Source of the DNA: Chamaesiphon sp. 341R_metabat_111
GTDB taxonomy: Bacteria; Cyanobacteriota; Cyanobacteriia; Cyanobacteriales; Chamaesiphonaceae
Assembly: GCA_025351825.1 (NCBI GenBank)
Contig: JANXVE010000095.1
Coordinates: 1 to 48,180 of the forward strand
Length of the DNA stretch: 48,180 nt
Direction: 5' to 3'
Made by a program: the position numbers and the translations under genes. Within the stretch, counting starts at the first letter, position 1, and every line of letters begins with the position of its first letter. Below, piece by piece: positions 1-9,111 of this stretch. Below the pieces are notes generated by a model that did not search any database, was not told where the DNA came from, and saw only the letters and a program-made list of their open reading frames with translations.

Positions 1-697
1 GCCGCAAGCGCCTTGGCGAGCGGCCTCGTATCGGCCGATGCCAGCGCGTAAAACAGATGCTGGTTGACGAAGAAATTGAACATCATGTGCATGCGGTCGC
101 CGTCGTCGCCGAAATATTCCATGTCGGTCTTGGGCAGCACATTGGCTTCGCCAAGAATGATGGCGTTGCCCTGCCGCCATTGCAGGAATTCGCGGAACGA
201 GCGCAGCATGTCGTATTGCTCGACCGGGGTGCGCACCTTCGGCCCCTTGGTGGCGATGATGAACGGCACCGCATCCATCCGGAAGCCGGACACGCCCTGC
301 TGAATCCAGAACCCCATTATTTTCAGGATCTCGGCCTGCACATAAGGGTTCGAGGTGTTGAGGTCGGGCTGGAAATCATAGAAGCGGTGGAAGAACCACG
401 CTTTGGCGTCCTTGTCGTGGGTCCAGGTCGACTTCTGGACGCCGGGAAACACCATGCCCTTGTTGGCATTGGCGGGCTTCTTGTCGGACCAGACATACCA
501 GTCGCGGTGATGCGAATCGGGCGAGCTTCGTGCCTCGCGAAACCACGGGTGCATATCCGAGGTGTGATTGACGACGAGATCGATGATGACGCGGATGCCG
601 CGCTGACGGCAGCCATGGGTGAATTCGACGAAGTCGCCGAGCGTGCCATAGCGTGGATCGACGCCGTAGTAATCCGAGATATCGTAGCCGTCGTCCT
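1..697 (-). pseudogene. treS: Internal fragment of trehalose synthase (maltose alpha-D-glucosyltransferase), probably foreign
   Basis: The minus strand is open without a stop from about 697 to the window edge. It reads as the middle of a GH13 trehalose synthase, the enzyme that interconverts maltose and trehalose. I can read DDGYDISDYYGVDP, the region I motif VVNHTSD, the nucleophile region GFRMDAVPF and the acid-base region ILGEANV. The N-terminal start (normally about 60 residues ahead of DDGYD) is missing. Homology stops sharply near 697, where unrelated sequence begins. GC content and codon use are much higher than in the rest of the window and look alpha-proteobacterial. It is either a contaminant or chimeric join, or a truncated transferred gene. 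The 3' end lies outside the window. Confidence 0.8.
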
Positions 698-930
698 GCT
701 TTTGCTGACGGTTCCCCTGTACAGCTTCCTGCCAGTCACGCCAAAGTTTCCGCTTGATGCTAGGCTTTTTTTGGTGTAGAAATAAACCCAGCTTTGAATC
801 GCTTACCAATGACAGTAGATCGAGATCTCTCTACTACTCACTCTCAAGTAAGAATCCTCGCAATTCATACCCAAGAAGAGTGGCAAATTGCCACGATCTG
901 TTCGCAATATTCATGATTATTTCCTTGGCG
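698..930. other. Unassigned junction region with a perfect palindrome
   Basis: I recognise no gene here. The minus strand stays open for a short distance past the trehalose synthase fragment, but the translation matches nothing I know. A perfect 15-base palindrome (7-base arms, GTGGCAA/TTGCCAC) lies at 880-894, just past the 3' end of the DUF928 gene. It has no T-tract on either side, so a terminator is doubtful. Confidence 0.4.
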
Positions 931-1734
931 TTAAAAACCTGCACTTTTTAATTGCCGAACCTGCTCGACTCGACGATTTTCGTCCAAAGGTCGATCTGCT
1001 AGATCTTTCAACCCGATCGCATCGAGTAAATTCTGCCAGTCTTGAGTCAATTCAGAATCTTGAGGTTTGGCGATTTGTAGATTGGCTAATGTGTTCAGGG
1101 CATCGTGCCACAAGCCATTTTCAGCATACAAGGCGACTTGCTCAGTGGGGGTGGCTCGATCGATCTGGTTGCTGAGATTGCGATCTAGCTCTACTCTTTG
1201 GATCCAACCCTGGACAAAAATTGGTCGTTGACCATTTGTACAACTCATATTTAACTCCAAGAACCAGTGATAGGGTCGATCGGGAGTTAAGGCTAAACTC
1301 GATTTAGGTACAGTAATTTGGGTCATTCCTGGTGTTAACGTAGCTGCAATAGTCGAATTTCGATAGACGATCTTTTTCTCGCTTGGATTTGACTCATCTT
1401 GAAGGGTAAAGGAGATATCTACGAGTGCGGGTTTGGCATAGGGGACATAAAACCAAAAGGTGGGATGTTCCATCTTTGTCAATCCCCAAACTCGATTGCC
1501 TTGTGTCGATCGATATTCAGGGACAATGGCAGTCAGCGGTTGCGCGACGATCGGACAAGCATTTCTACTGGCGGCTGCGGCTCGATTACCAGCGATTCCC
1601 CGCTGTGGTGGGGGCGGAAGTCTCAGTTTCATCGGTGCAGCCATCACTGCACTCAAGCCGATCTGGAAGGCAACTGGGTAACTTAACAAACCCAGACTCA
1701 AGCTGCTCAATCTCTTCACGATTCTAGATTTCAC
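931..1734 (-). CDS. DUF928 domain-containing exported protein
   Basis: The 267-residue product starts with a basic N-terminus and a hydrophobic stretch (about residues 10-32, ending AVMAA), a likely export signal. A DUF928-type domain follows, recognisable from NRVWGLTKMEHPTFWFYVPY, a beta-rich middle, and a C-terminal helical part that begins near PTEQVALYAENGLW. The function of DUF928 is unknown. The start codon is GTG at 1734, which overlaps the end of the CHAT-CHASE2 gene by 11 bases and suggests translational coupling. It is the last gene of a sigma factor/DUF1822/CHAT-CHASE2/DUF928 set. The family assignment is from memory of cyanobacterial proteins found beside CHAT-CHASE2 genes. Function remains open. 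Confidence 0.85.
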   Translation of the reverse strand: MKSRIVKRLSSLSLGLLSYPVAFQIGLSAVMAAPMKLRLPPPPQRGIAGNRAAAASRNACPIVAQPLTAIVPEYRSTQGNRVWGLTKMEHPTFWFYVPYAKPALVDISFTLQDESNPSEKKIVYRNSTIAATLTPGMTQITVPKSSLALTPDRPYHWFLELNMSCTNGQRPIFVQGWIQRVELDRNLSNQIDRATPTEQVALYAENGLWHDALNTLANLQIAKPQDSELTQDWQNLLDAIGLKDLADRPLDENRRVEQVRQLKSAGF

Positions 1735-4078
1735 GATTCCTGCTCCGATGTATTAATGTTGTCATACCGCCCGTCCCGATCAGCGCGATCGCGGTAGGTA
1801 CAAATGGCACCCAATATCCCGACTGTAGTAAAAATAGGCAAGTTCCCGACAGGATCGTCATGGCTCCAACACCAGCAGCACCCAGATAGAGTGGACGACG
1901 CACGATGCAAACCAATAACCCGCCGCTCACAGCCACTCCCAACACTAGCAGGGTATCTAGCCAGAATGGTGTGGTGTGGATTAGGGATCGTCCATCGATC
2001 GCCGCAGCGATTAACTGACTGACCATTTGAGCTTGAACCACTACACCAGGAATTGACTGGATCTCGCCACGATCGGTTGGATAAGGAATTGACAGACTAT
2101 CATGAAAACTCGGCGCAGTTGTGCCAATCAACACGATTCGATCTTTGAAAATATCTGGACTGATTCGCCCGTCTAATACTTCTTTGAGCGTTACTCTCGG
2201 CGCGATCTCGATCGGCGTAGGGGTCGCCCGATAGTTTAACAAAATCTGGTTGCCAGATGAATCAAATTTCTGATATCCACCGCTGTGAGCTTCTAGGGGA
2301 GCAAATGTCAGTTTGCCCAGTTTCCAGACCTCATTGGGTAGATATTCGAGCTTAATATCTTTGGTAGCTAGATAGCGTAGTGCTAACTGCACACTCAGGG
2401 CATAACGTGCAGCACAGAGCGAAGATGGGGGTGGCTCTAGGGCGAGATAGTGACGGCGGACTACTCGATCGGGATCGAGGACGACATCACTAAAACCCAA
2501 ACTATCAGTTGCTAATTCTGGCGGTGGGGCAACTCCAGGATCTCCTGTCTCAGCTTCGCTGACTTTACAGACACCCACGATACTAGTCTGATTATGCTCA
2601 CTAGTTCGCAACAGCTCGGTCAACTTCGGCTCACTTTTACTGGCTGGATAATCTCGATAGATATCTAAACCAATTGCTAGCGGACGAGCAGCGTTTAATT
2701 TTGATAGTAATTTTGTGAGAGAGCGATCGGATAACGAGCCGCGACGGGGTTCGTTATCGTAAGTTTGAGCCTGAAGATCGGCTTCGGTTACTGTGACGAT
2801 CGCAATCCGTGGATCGGGCTTCTCGGCTGGACGCGATCGCATGAGTAGATCGAAAGCACTCAGTTCCCAGGTTTGGAGCATTCCCAGATAGCGTGTGCCC
2901 ATCACACAGCCTGTCACGGCAAGGCTAGTGACGATCGCCCACTGGATTTTCCCCCGTAATTTGCGCGGCTGAGTTGGGGCGAGTGGCTGAGGCTCCGCGA
3001 CTGGATCGCCTTGCAATCCTTGCCAAGTTAAGGACGGCACGGCGGGATTCTGAAAGACGATCGGCAACCAGCTAGCGGCGGGAAATTCCCCCTCCAAGCC
3101 CTGTAAACTCTCCCGTGCTTGGCGAACCGAGGTATGCAAGGATTCGCCTGCTGCAAAGGTACTGAGGAAGCGTTTGAGAAATTCCTGGGCCACCCGATCG
3201 GGCACAGGGAGGCGCATGACGATCGACTGGGGTACATGCAACTGCTCCAGCTCATAAGCTAATCCCAAGCCATCGCAGGAATTAAAAATTGTCAATTGCA
3301 ATCCCTTGGCGATCGCCTGCTTCAACCCAAACCGCAGTTCTTTCAGAGTTATGCTTTCGGTGGAATTGAGATAAATTCGCCCTTGCTGGTGCTCGGTTTT
3401 ACTATGTCCGGCAAAGAATAACAAATCCCAAGCTTCCCCCCACAGTCGATCGGATACTTGCTTTCTAGTTGGTTCGACGAGAAACACTACATCGGCATTG
3501 GGCACTGCGGCAATTGCCAATCGATCGGCTTCAGTATCGATCCCTTGACGATCGCCCAAAATTGCCAAAATTCGCACCCGATTGGTTTGGCGATCGGGTA
3601 GGACAATTCGCTCGGATGGGCTGCTGACCACCAATTCAGCTTGGGGATAGCGATCGATAAAATCCCAGAAATGCCAGGGCAAACGGTGCAATCTGCGATC
3701 TGTCGTCCGCAGCAGCATCTCGACGGGTTCTTGGGGCATCAGCGTCTCGCGCAACCGTTGTTCGATCGGTTGAAAATCCGGCGATGCCAACCAGCTTTGT
3801 ACGGCCACTTTCAACCGCTGCTCGCTGTTTCGACAAGTCTGAATTTGGGTTAATGTGCCAGTTTTCACTGAGATACTTTCGATCGCAATCCGACTCACAC
3901 CCAAGCTTTGATAATAGTCCTGTTGCCATTGGCTGAATAGTTCGAGCAGATCCATAGCAGCAGGCAATCCACCTGCTGCTTCTGTAAAAACTGGCGCGTT
4001 GCCTTCACTAATTTCTAATGTGACTCGAAAGCCTTGTTCTAGTGAGCCATCACACCTCAATACCGCTCTTTTACTCAT
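1724..4078 (-). CDS. CHAT domain (caspase-like) and CHASE2 domain membrane protein
   Basis: From the ATG at 4078 the product has 784 residues. The N-terminal half carries a CHAT domain of the caspase/separase-like clan, with a candidate catalytic dyad: His225 in AGHSK and Cys268 in NSCDG. A membrane segment near residue 390 follows, then a CHASE2 sensory domain (FDLLMRSRP, then RIAIVTVTEADL). Three hydrophobic helices end the protein. The topology suggests a cytoplasmic protease-like domain linked to an extracytoplasmic sensor. An upstream in-frame ATG at 4114 exists, but the 4078 start sits in an ATGA overlap with the stop of the DUF1822 gene, typical of translational coupling. The 3' end overlaps the DUF928 start. 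Substrate and signal are unknown. Confidence 0.9.
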   Translation of the reverse strand: MSKRAVLRCDGSLEQGFRVTLEISEGNAPVFTEAAGGLPAAMDLLELFSQWQQDYYQSLGVSRIAIESISVKTGTLTQIQTCRNSEQRLKVAVQSWLASPDFQPIEQRLRETLMPQEPVEMLLRTTDRRLHRLPWHFWDFIDRYPQAELVVSSPSERIVLPDRQTNRVRILAILGDRQGIDTEADRLAIAAVPNADVVFLVEPTRKQVSDRLWGEAWDLLFFAGHSKTEHQQGRIYLNSTESITLKELRFGLKQAIAKGLQLTIFNSCDGLGLAYELEQLHVPQSIVMRLPVPDRVAQEFLKRFLSTFAAGESLHTSVRQARESLQGLEGEFPAASWLPIVFQNPAVPSLTWQGLQGDPVAEPQPLAPTQPRKLRGKIQWAIVTSLAVTGCVMGTRYLGMLQTWELSAFDLLMRSRPAEKPDPRIAIVTVTEADLQAQTYDNEPRRGSLSDRSLTKLLSKLNAARPLAIGLDIYRDYPASKSEPKLTELLRTSEHNQTSIVGVCKVSEAETGDPGVAPPPELATDSLGFSDVVLDPDRVVRRHYLALEPPPSSLCAARYALSVQLALRYLATKDIKLEYLPNEVWKLGKLTFAPLEAHSGGYQKFDSSGNQILLNYRATPTPIEIAPRVTLKEVLDGRISPDIFKDRIVLIGTTAPSFHDSLSIPYPTDRGEIQSIPGVVVQAQMVSQLIAAAIDGRSLIHTTPFWLDTLLVLGVAVSGGLLVCIVRRPLYLGAAGVGAMTILSGTCLFLLQSGYWVPFVPTAIALIGTGGMTTLIHRSRNREI

Positions 4079-5238
4079 AGCTGGAAACTCTCCATCCGAG
4101 TTTCTCCCGCACAAACGATCTCAACTTGAAATTGTTCGCCTGCATTTGCCCGAAATTGGAATTGAATGGTTTCAGTTACCGCCGCACTAGCTTGCCCGAT
4201 CTCACTGCCATCGACGGTCAATAATCGCAGGCTAGTTGCTCCTGGTAAATGTGTTGAGCCTCCTGCTGGATGAATTTGGATGTCGATCCGACTTTCAATA
4301 TTACTAATTGCCGTAATCCCGATCGCGAGGGCGATTTGTCCGGTGGCTAAAGTGTAAACTTTCCCGCGATAGAGATCGCTAGGAGTGAGAGTCGAGCTGC
4401 CTCCGCGCACCGCAGTCGTGATTTGGGGTGATAACAATACTAAATCTAGAGTCTGCCAAATCGTATCTATTTGACCTTGGAACCAGTCACTCAAGCGGGT
4501 AATTGCGGGAGCTGATTGTCCGGTTTGCCGCTGCTGGTACAGCCGTTGGCGCAGTTCGGGTTGCTCGATAATTGCCGCCCACACCGCAAAGGGCACTGCC
4601 AAACGGGGGATAATTTCCGTGGGATTTCCCAGTCGCTCGATTAAGGGGGTAATGCGATCGATCTCCAGATCTGGAATCGGGGCGAGGGCTGCTCTAGTTG
4701 CCGTAATGGGATAACGATCGATCGTCAACCACAATCCATTCAAATCGGGGTTGAGATCGTCACTGTCTACACAATAAGTTCGATCGATCGGATCGTAACC
4801 GCCTTGAGTTTTGAGCTGTTGATGTGTGGTGTAACCATAGATCTGGATTTGACGCTCATCGCTGTCCACCTGCACGCCTAAGTAGTAATCCGCCGCCCAA
4901 CTGGGAATATCCACCCATTCCTGCGGGACTTCCAGCTCTGAGAGATCGATCGATTCCGTCGGAATTAGAGCAATGCGGGTGGTGCCAATCGTAATCACTG
5001 CTCCCGTAACTAGATCCCACACCATTGGGTTTGAGGCTGATGGCAGCCAAGCTGTAGCTGTTGGTAAGTATTCAGCCTGTAGCCACGGCAAAATTGTATC
5101 CAGACACAATTGATTGAGATAAGCATTCCATCGTCCCCAGCTATTAGTACTAGCTTGATGCTGCCCAACAGCGGCTTGCCCGTCTGGTGAAATTTCTAAT
5201 ACCCAATCGGTGGGTTCGATGAATGCTGATAATGTCAT
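4075..5238 (-). CDS. DUF1822 family protein
   Basis: The 387-residue soluble protein has no signal peptide. It matches the cyanobacterial DUF1822 family, shown by LEVPQEWVDIPSWAADYYL and the following VQVDSDERQIQIYGYTTH. The C-terminal ~100 residues are beta-rich (IDIQIHPAGGSTHLPGATSL). The family has no known function but is recurrently encoded just before CHAT-CHASE2 genes. Its TGA stop overlaps the ATG of the CHAT-CHASE2 gene by 4 bases, so the two are very probably one translationally coupled unit. Upstream, a hairpin near 5289-5314 and a MITE at 5321-5547 separate it from the sigma factor gene. It may therefore have its own promoter or be tuned by the insertion. Confidence 0.85.
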   Translation of the reverse strand: MTLSAFIEPTDWVLEISPDGQAAVGQHQASTNSWGRWNAYLNQLCLDTILPWLQAEYLPTATAWLPSASNPMVWDLVTGAVITIGTTRIALIPTESIDLSELEVPQEWVDIPSWAADYYLGVQVDSDERQIQIYGYTTHQQLKTQGGYDPIDRTYCVDSDDLNPDLNGLWLTIDRYPITATRAALAPIPDLEIDRITPLIERLGNPTEIIPRLAVPFAVWAAIIEQPELRQRLYQQRQTGQSAPAITRLSDWFQGQIDTIWQTLDLVLLSPQITTAVRGGSSTLTPSDLYRGKVYTLATGQIALAIGITAISNIESRIDIQIHPAGGSTHLPGATSLRLLTVDGSEIGQASAAVTETIQFQFRANAGEQFQVEIVCAGETRMESFQL

Positions 5239-5320
5239 TGATTTTGCGGGGATTTGATGTGTTGTAATTAAAAAGTAAAAGGGTCGGGAGAGGGGCTTTA
5301 TTACCTCTCTTTTACAAGGC

Positions 5321-5547
5321 TAGCGTGCAGACACAAGTTATTTGAGATAGTGCGTAGTCCCGTTACCCCACCCAACCTCCCCTTTATAAGGGGAGGAGCT
5401 AGGTTATTTTTGACTGCATTCAACTTAATGTATGGTATGAATTTACCTTTAAAAAGTGGGACTCTTGTCCCCTTCCCTTTACAAGGGGAGGGCTAGGGTG
5501 GGGTAAAGATCTACGCACTAACTCAAATAACTTGTGAATGCACGCTA
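5321..5547. mobile_element. MITE-like element, family A, complete copy
   Basis: A 227-base non-coding element bounded by long inverted repeats: about 5321-5373 against 5496-5547, roughly 50-base arms with few mismatches, outer ends TAGCGTGCA. Inside are two near-palindromes of the type CTCCCCTTTATAAGGGGAG at about 5376-5395 and 5470-5490. It lies between the sigma factor gene and the DUF1822 gene. Degenerate or partial relatives occur at about 38548-38730 and 41811-41869. No transposase is encoded, so mobility in trans is an inference. Confidence 0.75.
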
Positions 5548-5552
5548 ACATC

Positions 5553-6719
5553 CTAAGCCCGATCGATCAGCCACTCTTTGAGCGTTGCACTGATACTTTT
5601 TAATTCGTTTGGATCGGGAATTTTATGCAACTGTGATTCAATCCACGCGAGTAATGCTGCCAGTAATTGGGCTTCTGCTTGCTTGATCCGGCGCGAGATT
5701 GTGGGCTGACTCAGTTGCAAGCGACTCGATAGCTCCTGCTGTGATAAACCGTCTCGGTAAAAGAGCTGCATAATCTCTTGAAGTTCGGGTTTGAGCCGAT
5801 CGAGGGCTTGTGTGAGGGTACTATTGAGGGCGGATTGCTGGGTTGTGCGCCGATCGATTTCCTCCCGTTCGATCGCGGCATCGAGTAAGGATTCATTCGC
5901 CGTATCAGTCAGATCGTCTTGAATTTCACCCGTACCTGGTTCGGGTTTGCTGCGATTGAGGGAATCGATCGAGGGATAGAGATACGATCTTGTCCACTGC
6001 GCTAGTTTAGTCACTCGGACTTCAATCTGAGTGGCAGTCAGAACAGCCCCTGGCGTGACTAACTGGTCTTGACGCTTGGTATTGTATAGTTCGGCAATCT
6101 CGCTCCACAGGCGCGGATCTGGTGGGGGTAGTTTTTGGGAATTGCTATCTGGTGGAATGTAGAGCGTTTTGAAACAGAACAGTGCAAATTGGTATTGGGC
6201 GGCTTCTGGCTCTACAACGCCGCGATTTAGCAGTACCTCACCGATGCGTTTTTTACTCACCTTCCGCAATAGCGACCAATCGCTGCACACGTCAGCAGCC
6301 TGTCTTTGTCTGAGGAGATCTTTGAGGGTATTGGTCAGAATTAACTTGGCATAGGTTTTGAAACTACTGCCGCGATCTGGGGCAAAACTTTTAAATACTT
6401 TGGGAATCTCACTATTGGCAATCTGAAAATAGTCAGCCAAGGTGTACTGGGGTGATTGTAGTCTTTGAGTCATCTCCTTGGCAATCCAGAAACAGACCTC
6501 CTGAAGGTAGGCGGTGAGATGAGCTGGGGCGAGGGGATGCTCAGTGTGTCGTCGATGCCAATAGATCGCCAGCCGATCCGCCTGCTGCTCGGGTGTGTGC
6601 GCTAATTGCCGTTGCATACTTCGCTGCAACCTCGGATCGTCAATCCAGTGACAAAATCGATCGTCCTCTAGCAGTGCAAAGGTGGAGAATAGTTCGACTA
6701 GTCGATCTCGAGGGCGCAT
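5553..6719 (-). CDS. Sigma-70 family RNA polymerase sigma factor
   Basis: From ATG 6719 the product has 388 residues. The C-terminal part is a clear sigma region 4: ALDRLKPELQEIMQLFYRDG followed by the helix-turn-helix LSQQELSSRLQLSQPTISRRIKQAE. The middle part, with KTYAKLILTNTLKDLLRQRQ, fits sigma region 2 with divergent spacing. The N-terminal ~90 residues are unfamiliar. A longer frame starts at 6842, but its extra 41 residues are only the translation of a Pro/Ser-rich tandem repeat tract, so 6719 is preferred. The protein resembles the non-canonical sigma-like factors encoded beside DUF1822/CHAT-CHASE2 genes. Control of the downstream CHAT operon is an inference. Confidence 0.8.
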   Translation of the reverse strand: MRPRDRLVELFSTFALLEDDRFCHWIDDPRLQRSMQRQLAHTPEQQADRLAIYWHRRHTEHPLAPAHLTAYLQEVCFWIAKEMTQRLQSPQYTLADYFQIANSEIPKVFKSFAPDRGSSFKTYAKLILTNTLKDLLRQRQAADVCSDWSLLRKVSKKRIGEVLLNRGVVEPEAAQYQFALFCFKTLYIPPDSNSQKLPPPDPRLWSEIAELYNTKRQDQLVTPGAVLTATQIEVRVTKLAQWTRSYLYPSIDSLNRSKPEPGTGEIQDDLTDTANESLLDAAIEREEIDRRTTQQSALNSTLTQALDRLKPELQEIMQLFYRDGLSQQELSSRLQLSQPTISRRIKQAEAQLLAALLAWIESQLHKIPDPNELKSISATLKEWLIDRA

Positions 6720-6720
6720 A

Positions 6721-6846
6721 GGGAGTTGGGGGACGGGGGGACTGGGGGACTGGGGGCACGGGGGCGCGGGGGACTGGGGGCACGGGGGCAAAAAAGAAAG
6801 ACTTAAAATGGCTCCCACGCTCCCACGCTCCCACGCTCCCACGCTC
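6721..6846. repeat. Short tandem repeat tract (STRR) upstream of the sigma factor gene
   Basis: A run of G-rich units (GGGGGACTGG and variants, 6728-6788) is followed by four copies of the 8-mer GCTCCCAC at about 6811-6846. This is typical of cyanobacterial intergenic short tandem repeats. It falls in the 5' leader of the sigma factor gene, where it could affect mRNA structure. Confidence 0.8.
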
Positions 6847-7290
6847 TGATAACTGTAATCTGCCGTTCGATGAATGGGAAGACAAACTCGATCGTACTGA
6901 TAACTAAAGCTAACCTAATAAAGATCGAAAGGACACGTTATTTTCTATTAATAAATTGGACGAATTCTCTATCAATTGCGATAAATGGCTTGTCTTTCGA
7001 TTTTTAAAGTATTTACGGCAAATGGCGTGTTTGTAGGTCGTGAAAGTACTTATCTCGGATATCTAATATTAATTTCGTATACTTGAATCGAGAGTGTCGT
7101 TTGTTTTAACTATCCTCGCCCAAGACTACTATTCTACTTCATCAGATCTAGAGTCAGAAACCTCTCTCTAAAATTATAGATCCACAACTCGATCGATCTA
7201 AATCTAATTGTAGCCGTTGTTATCCACAGCTTACGATTAATTGGAGTGAAGATCCCGATCTCTAGCAACTTATATTAATAACTATCGATC
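6847..7290. promoter_or_regulatory. Divergent intergenic region between the sigma/CHAT operon and the TPS locus
   Basis: AT-rich non-coding DNA that must hold the promoters of the minus-strand sigma gene and the plus-strand TpsB gene. I see no gene in it and no convincing Shine-Dalgarno sequence directly before the 7291 ATG. No specific operator could be assigned. Confidence 0.4.
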
Positions 7291-9081
7291 ATGTTCAAGT
7301 CGAATTCAAAACTTAAGCTATTTACCTTGTTATCAATAAGTTCGACCACCCTTAGGGGGTGCGCTTGCGCGTTCGGGATATTGTTGGCGATCGAACTTAC
7401 AGCCACCGGATCGATGGCTCAGACACTCCCCAATCCAGATTTTCAAAGACCCACACCACCACCGACTAAGCCACTCGAACCCATTCTCCCACCTTCACAG
7501 GAGATCCTGCCCAGCACTCCAGCTCCCAATCTGCCCAGTCAACCAATCGCTCCAGATAATTCATCGGCATCGATCGTAATTAAGCAGTTTAAAATCGTGG
7601 GTAATACTGTTTTAAGCAATGCCGATCTCGCTCAAATTACCGATAAATTTACTAATAAACCACTAGATTTCACCCAACTATTGCAAGTTTCTAATGAAAT
7701 TACCCAGCTCTATGTCAAGAATGGCTATATCAATTCTGGAGCTTATATTCCTGGCAATCAATCTTTTGATGCTCAAGGCGGTACGATCGAGATTAAAGCG
7801 ATCGAAGGTCGAGTCGAGGATATTGTCGTTACTGGTACCCAGAGATTAGATCCCAACTATATTAAAAGTCGGATTGCACTTAGAGCGGGACCAATCCTCA
7901 AGATCGATCGCTTAATTGAGGGTTTACAACTACTTCAACTCGACCCGTTAATTAAAACTATTAGCACCGAACTAGTCAGCGGACAGCAACCAGGCACTAG
8001 TATCGTCCAGCTTAAAATTAGCGAGACTCCCAATTGGCAAGCTGGCATCAATATCGCCAACAATCGCACCCCTAGTGTGGGTGAAATTCAAGCCCAATTC
8101 TCAGTCTCGCAAAACAACCTGACGGGAATTGGCGATAGTTTGGGAGCTACTTATGGCAAGAGTGAAGGTAGCAGCGTCCTGGATCTGAACTATACTTTCC
8201 CACTTAATCCCCAGAATGGAACGCTAAGAGCGCAATATAGCAATTCCACTAGCAAGGTGATCGAAGCACCATTTAATCGATTAGATATCAATAGTGCCGG
8301 ACAAGATTTTGGACTGACTTATCGCCAACCGCTAATCCAGACTCCCGCCCAAGAATTTGCGCTGGGAGCCACATTAGCCCGTAGAGAGACAAATACTGGC
8401 TATCTCCAGTCGGTGATTGGCGAACGCACTCCCTATCCCACACCTGGTGCAGATCCAACTGGTTCGACTAGGGTAACAGCCCTGCGGTTTTTTCAAGACT
8501 ACACCGCCAAAGATACCCAACAAGTCTTCGCCCTCAGATCCCAGCTCAGTGTGGGTCTAAATCTCCTCGATGCTACCGTTAATGCCAGTTCGCCAAATGG
8601 TAAGTTTGTGACTTGGCGAGGACAGGCTCAATACGTTCGCGCGTTGGCTCCCAATAGTATTTTACTGATGAAACTGGAGACTCAACTGGCAGATCGACCA
8701 CTATTAGCTTTGGAGCAAATCGGGGTGGGCGGACAGGATACCGTGCGGGGTTATCGTCAGGATTTGTTACTGGGAGACAACGGGGTGATTGCCAGTGCTG
8801 AAGTGCGGTTGCCGATTTTTGCTAGCCCCGATCGCAAGCAAGTCTTGCAAGTAGTGCCCTTTCTAGACTTTGGCTGGGGCTGGAATCAACCAAATAATCC
8901 TAGTCCCAATCCTGCACCGAGTACGATTGCTGCTGCTGGACTAGGGTTACGCTATCAGGGTGGTGATAATTTCAGTGCCAAGTTAGATTATGGGATTCCA
9001 TTTACGGCAACCAGTGGAACTAAGAGTTCTGTCCAAGAGAAGGGGTTGTATTTTTCAGTTAATTACAATCAATCATTTTAG
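7291..9081 (+). CDS. Two-partner secretion outer-membrane transporter (ShlB/FhaC/HecB family, TpsB)
   Basis: The 596-residue protein has a long N-terminal signal (about 44 residues, ending GSMAQ) whose hydrophobic core is interrupted by LRGCAC. A Pro-rich linker follows (about residues 45-90), then a POTRA-type region (IKQFKIVGNTVLSNADL and VEDIVVTGTQRLDP). The C-terminal ~380-residue beta barrel carries the VRGYRQD motif, a landmark of the barrel-plug region in this family. It ends in Phe, as outer-membrane barrels do. It should export a TpsA partner across the outer membrane; the TpsA-like protein at 12409 on the same strand is the obvious candidate. The CHAT gene follows 30 bases downstream, so co-transcription is likely. 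Confidence 0.9.
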   Translation: MFKSNSKLKLFTLLSISSTTLRGCACAFGILLAIELTATGSMAQTLPNPDFQRPTPPPTKPLEPILPPSQEILPSTPAPNLPSQPIAPDNSSASIVIKQFKIVGNTVLSNADLAQITDKFTNKPLDFTQLLQVSNEITQLYVKNGYINSGAYIPGNQSFDAQGGTIEIKAIEGRVEDIVVTGTQRLDPNYIKSRIALRAGPILKIDRLIEGLQLLQLDPLIKTISTELVSGQQPGTSIVQLKISETPNWQAGINIANNRTPSVGEIQAQFSVSQNNLTGIGDSLGATYGKSEGSSVLDLNYTFPLNPQNGTLRAQYSNSTSKVIEAPFNRLDINSAGQDFGLTYRQPLIQTPAQEFALGATLARRETNTGYLQSVIGERTPYPTPGADPTGSTRVTALRFFQDYTAKDTQQVFALRSQLSVGLNLLDATVNASSPNGKFVTWRGQAQYVRALAPNSILLMKLETQLADRPLLALEQIGVGGQDTVRGYRQDLLLGDNGVIASAEVRLPIFASPDRKQVLQVVPFLDFGWGWNQPNNPSPNPAPSTIAAAGLGLRYQGGDNFSAKLDYGIPFTATSGTKSSVQEKGLYFSVNYNQSF

Positions 9082-9111
9082 ATTTTAATTTAATATCCCA
9101 ATTGTTAACCA

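Noticed and set aside
57-779. Long plus-strand open frames over the first 780 bases
   Set aside because: They are shadows of the minus-strand TreS fragment; only the minus frame carries GH13 motifs.
5321-5547. CRISPR array
   Set aside because: There are no regularly spaced identical repeats; the palindromes belong to a MITE. No CRISPR array or cas gene was seen in the window.
6720-6842. N-terminal extension of the sigma factor to 6842
   Set aside because: The extra residues are a translated tandem repeat rich in Pro and Ser; the ATG at 6719 starts the recognisable protein.
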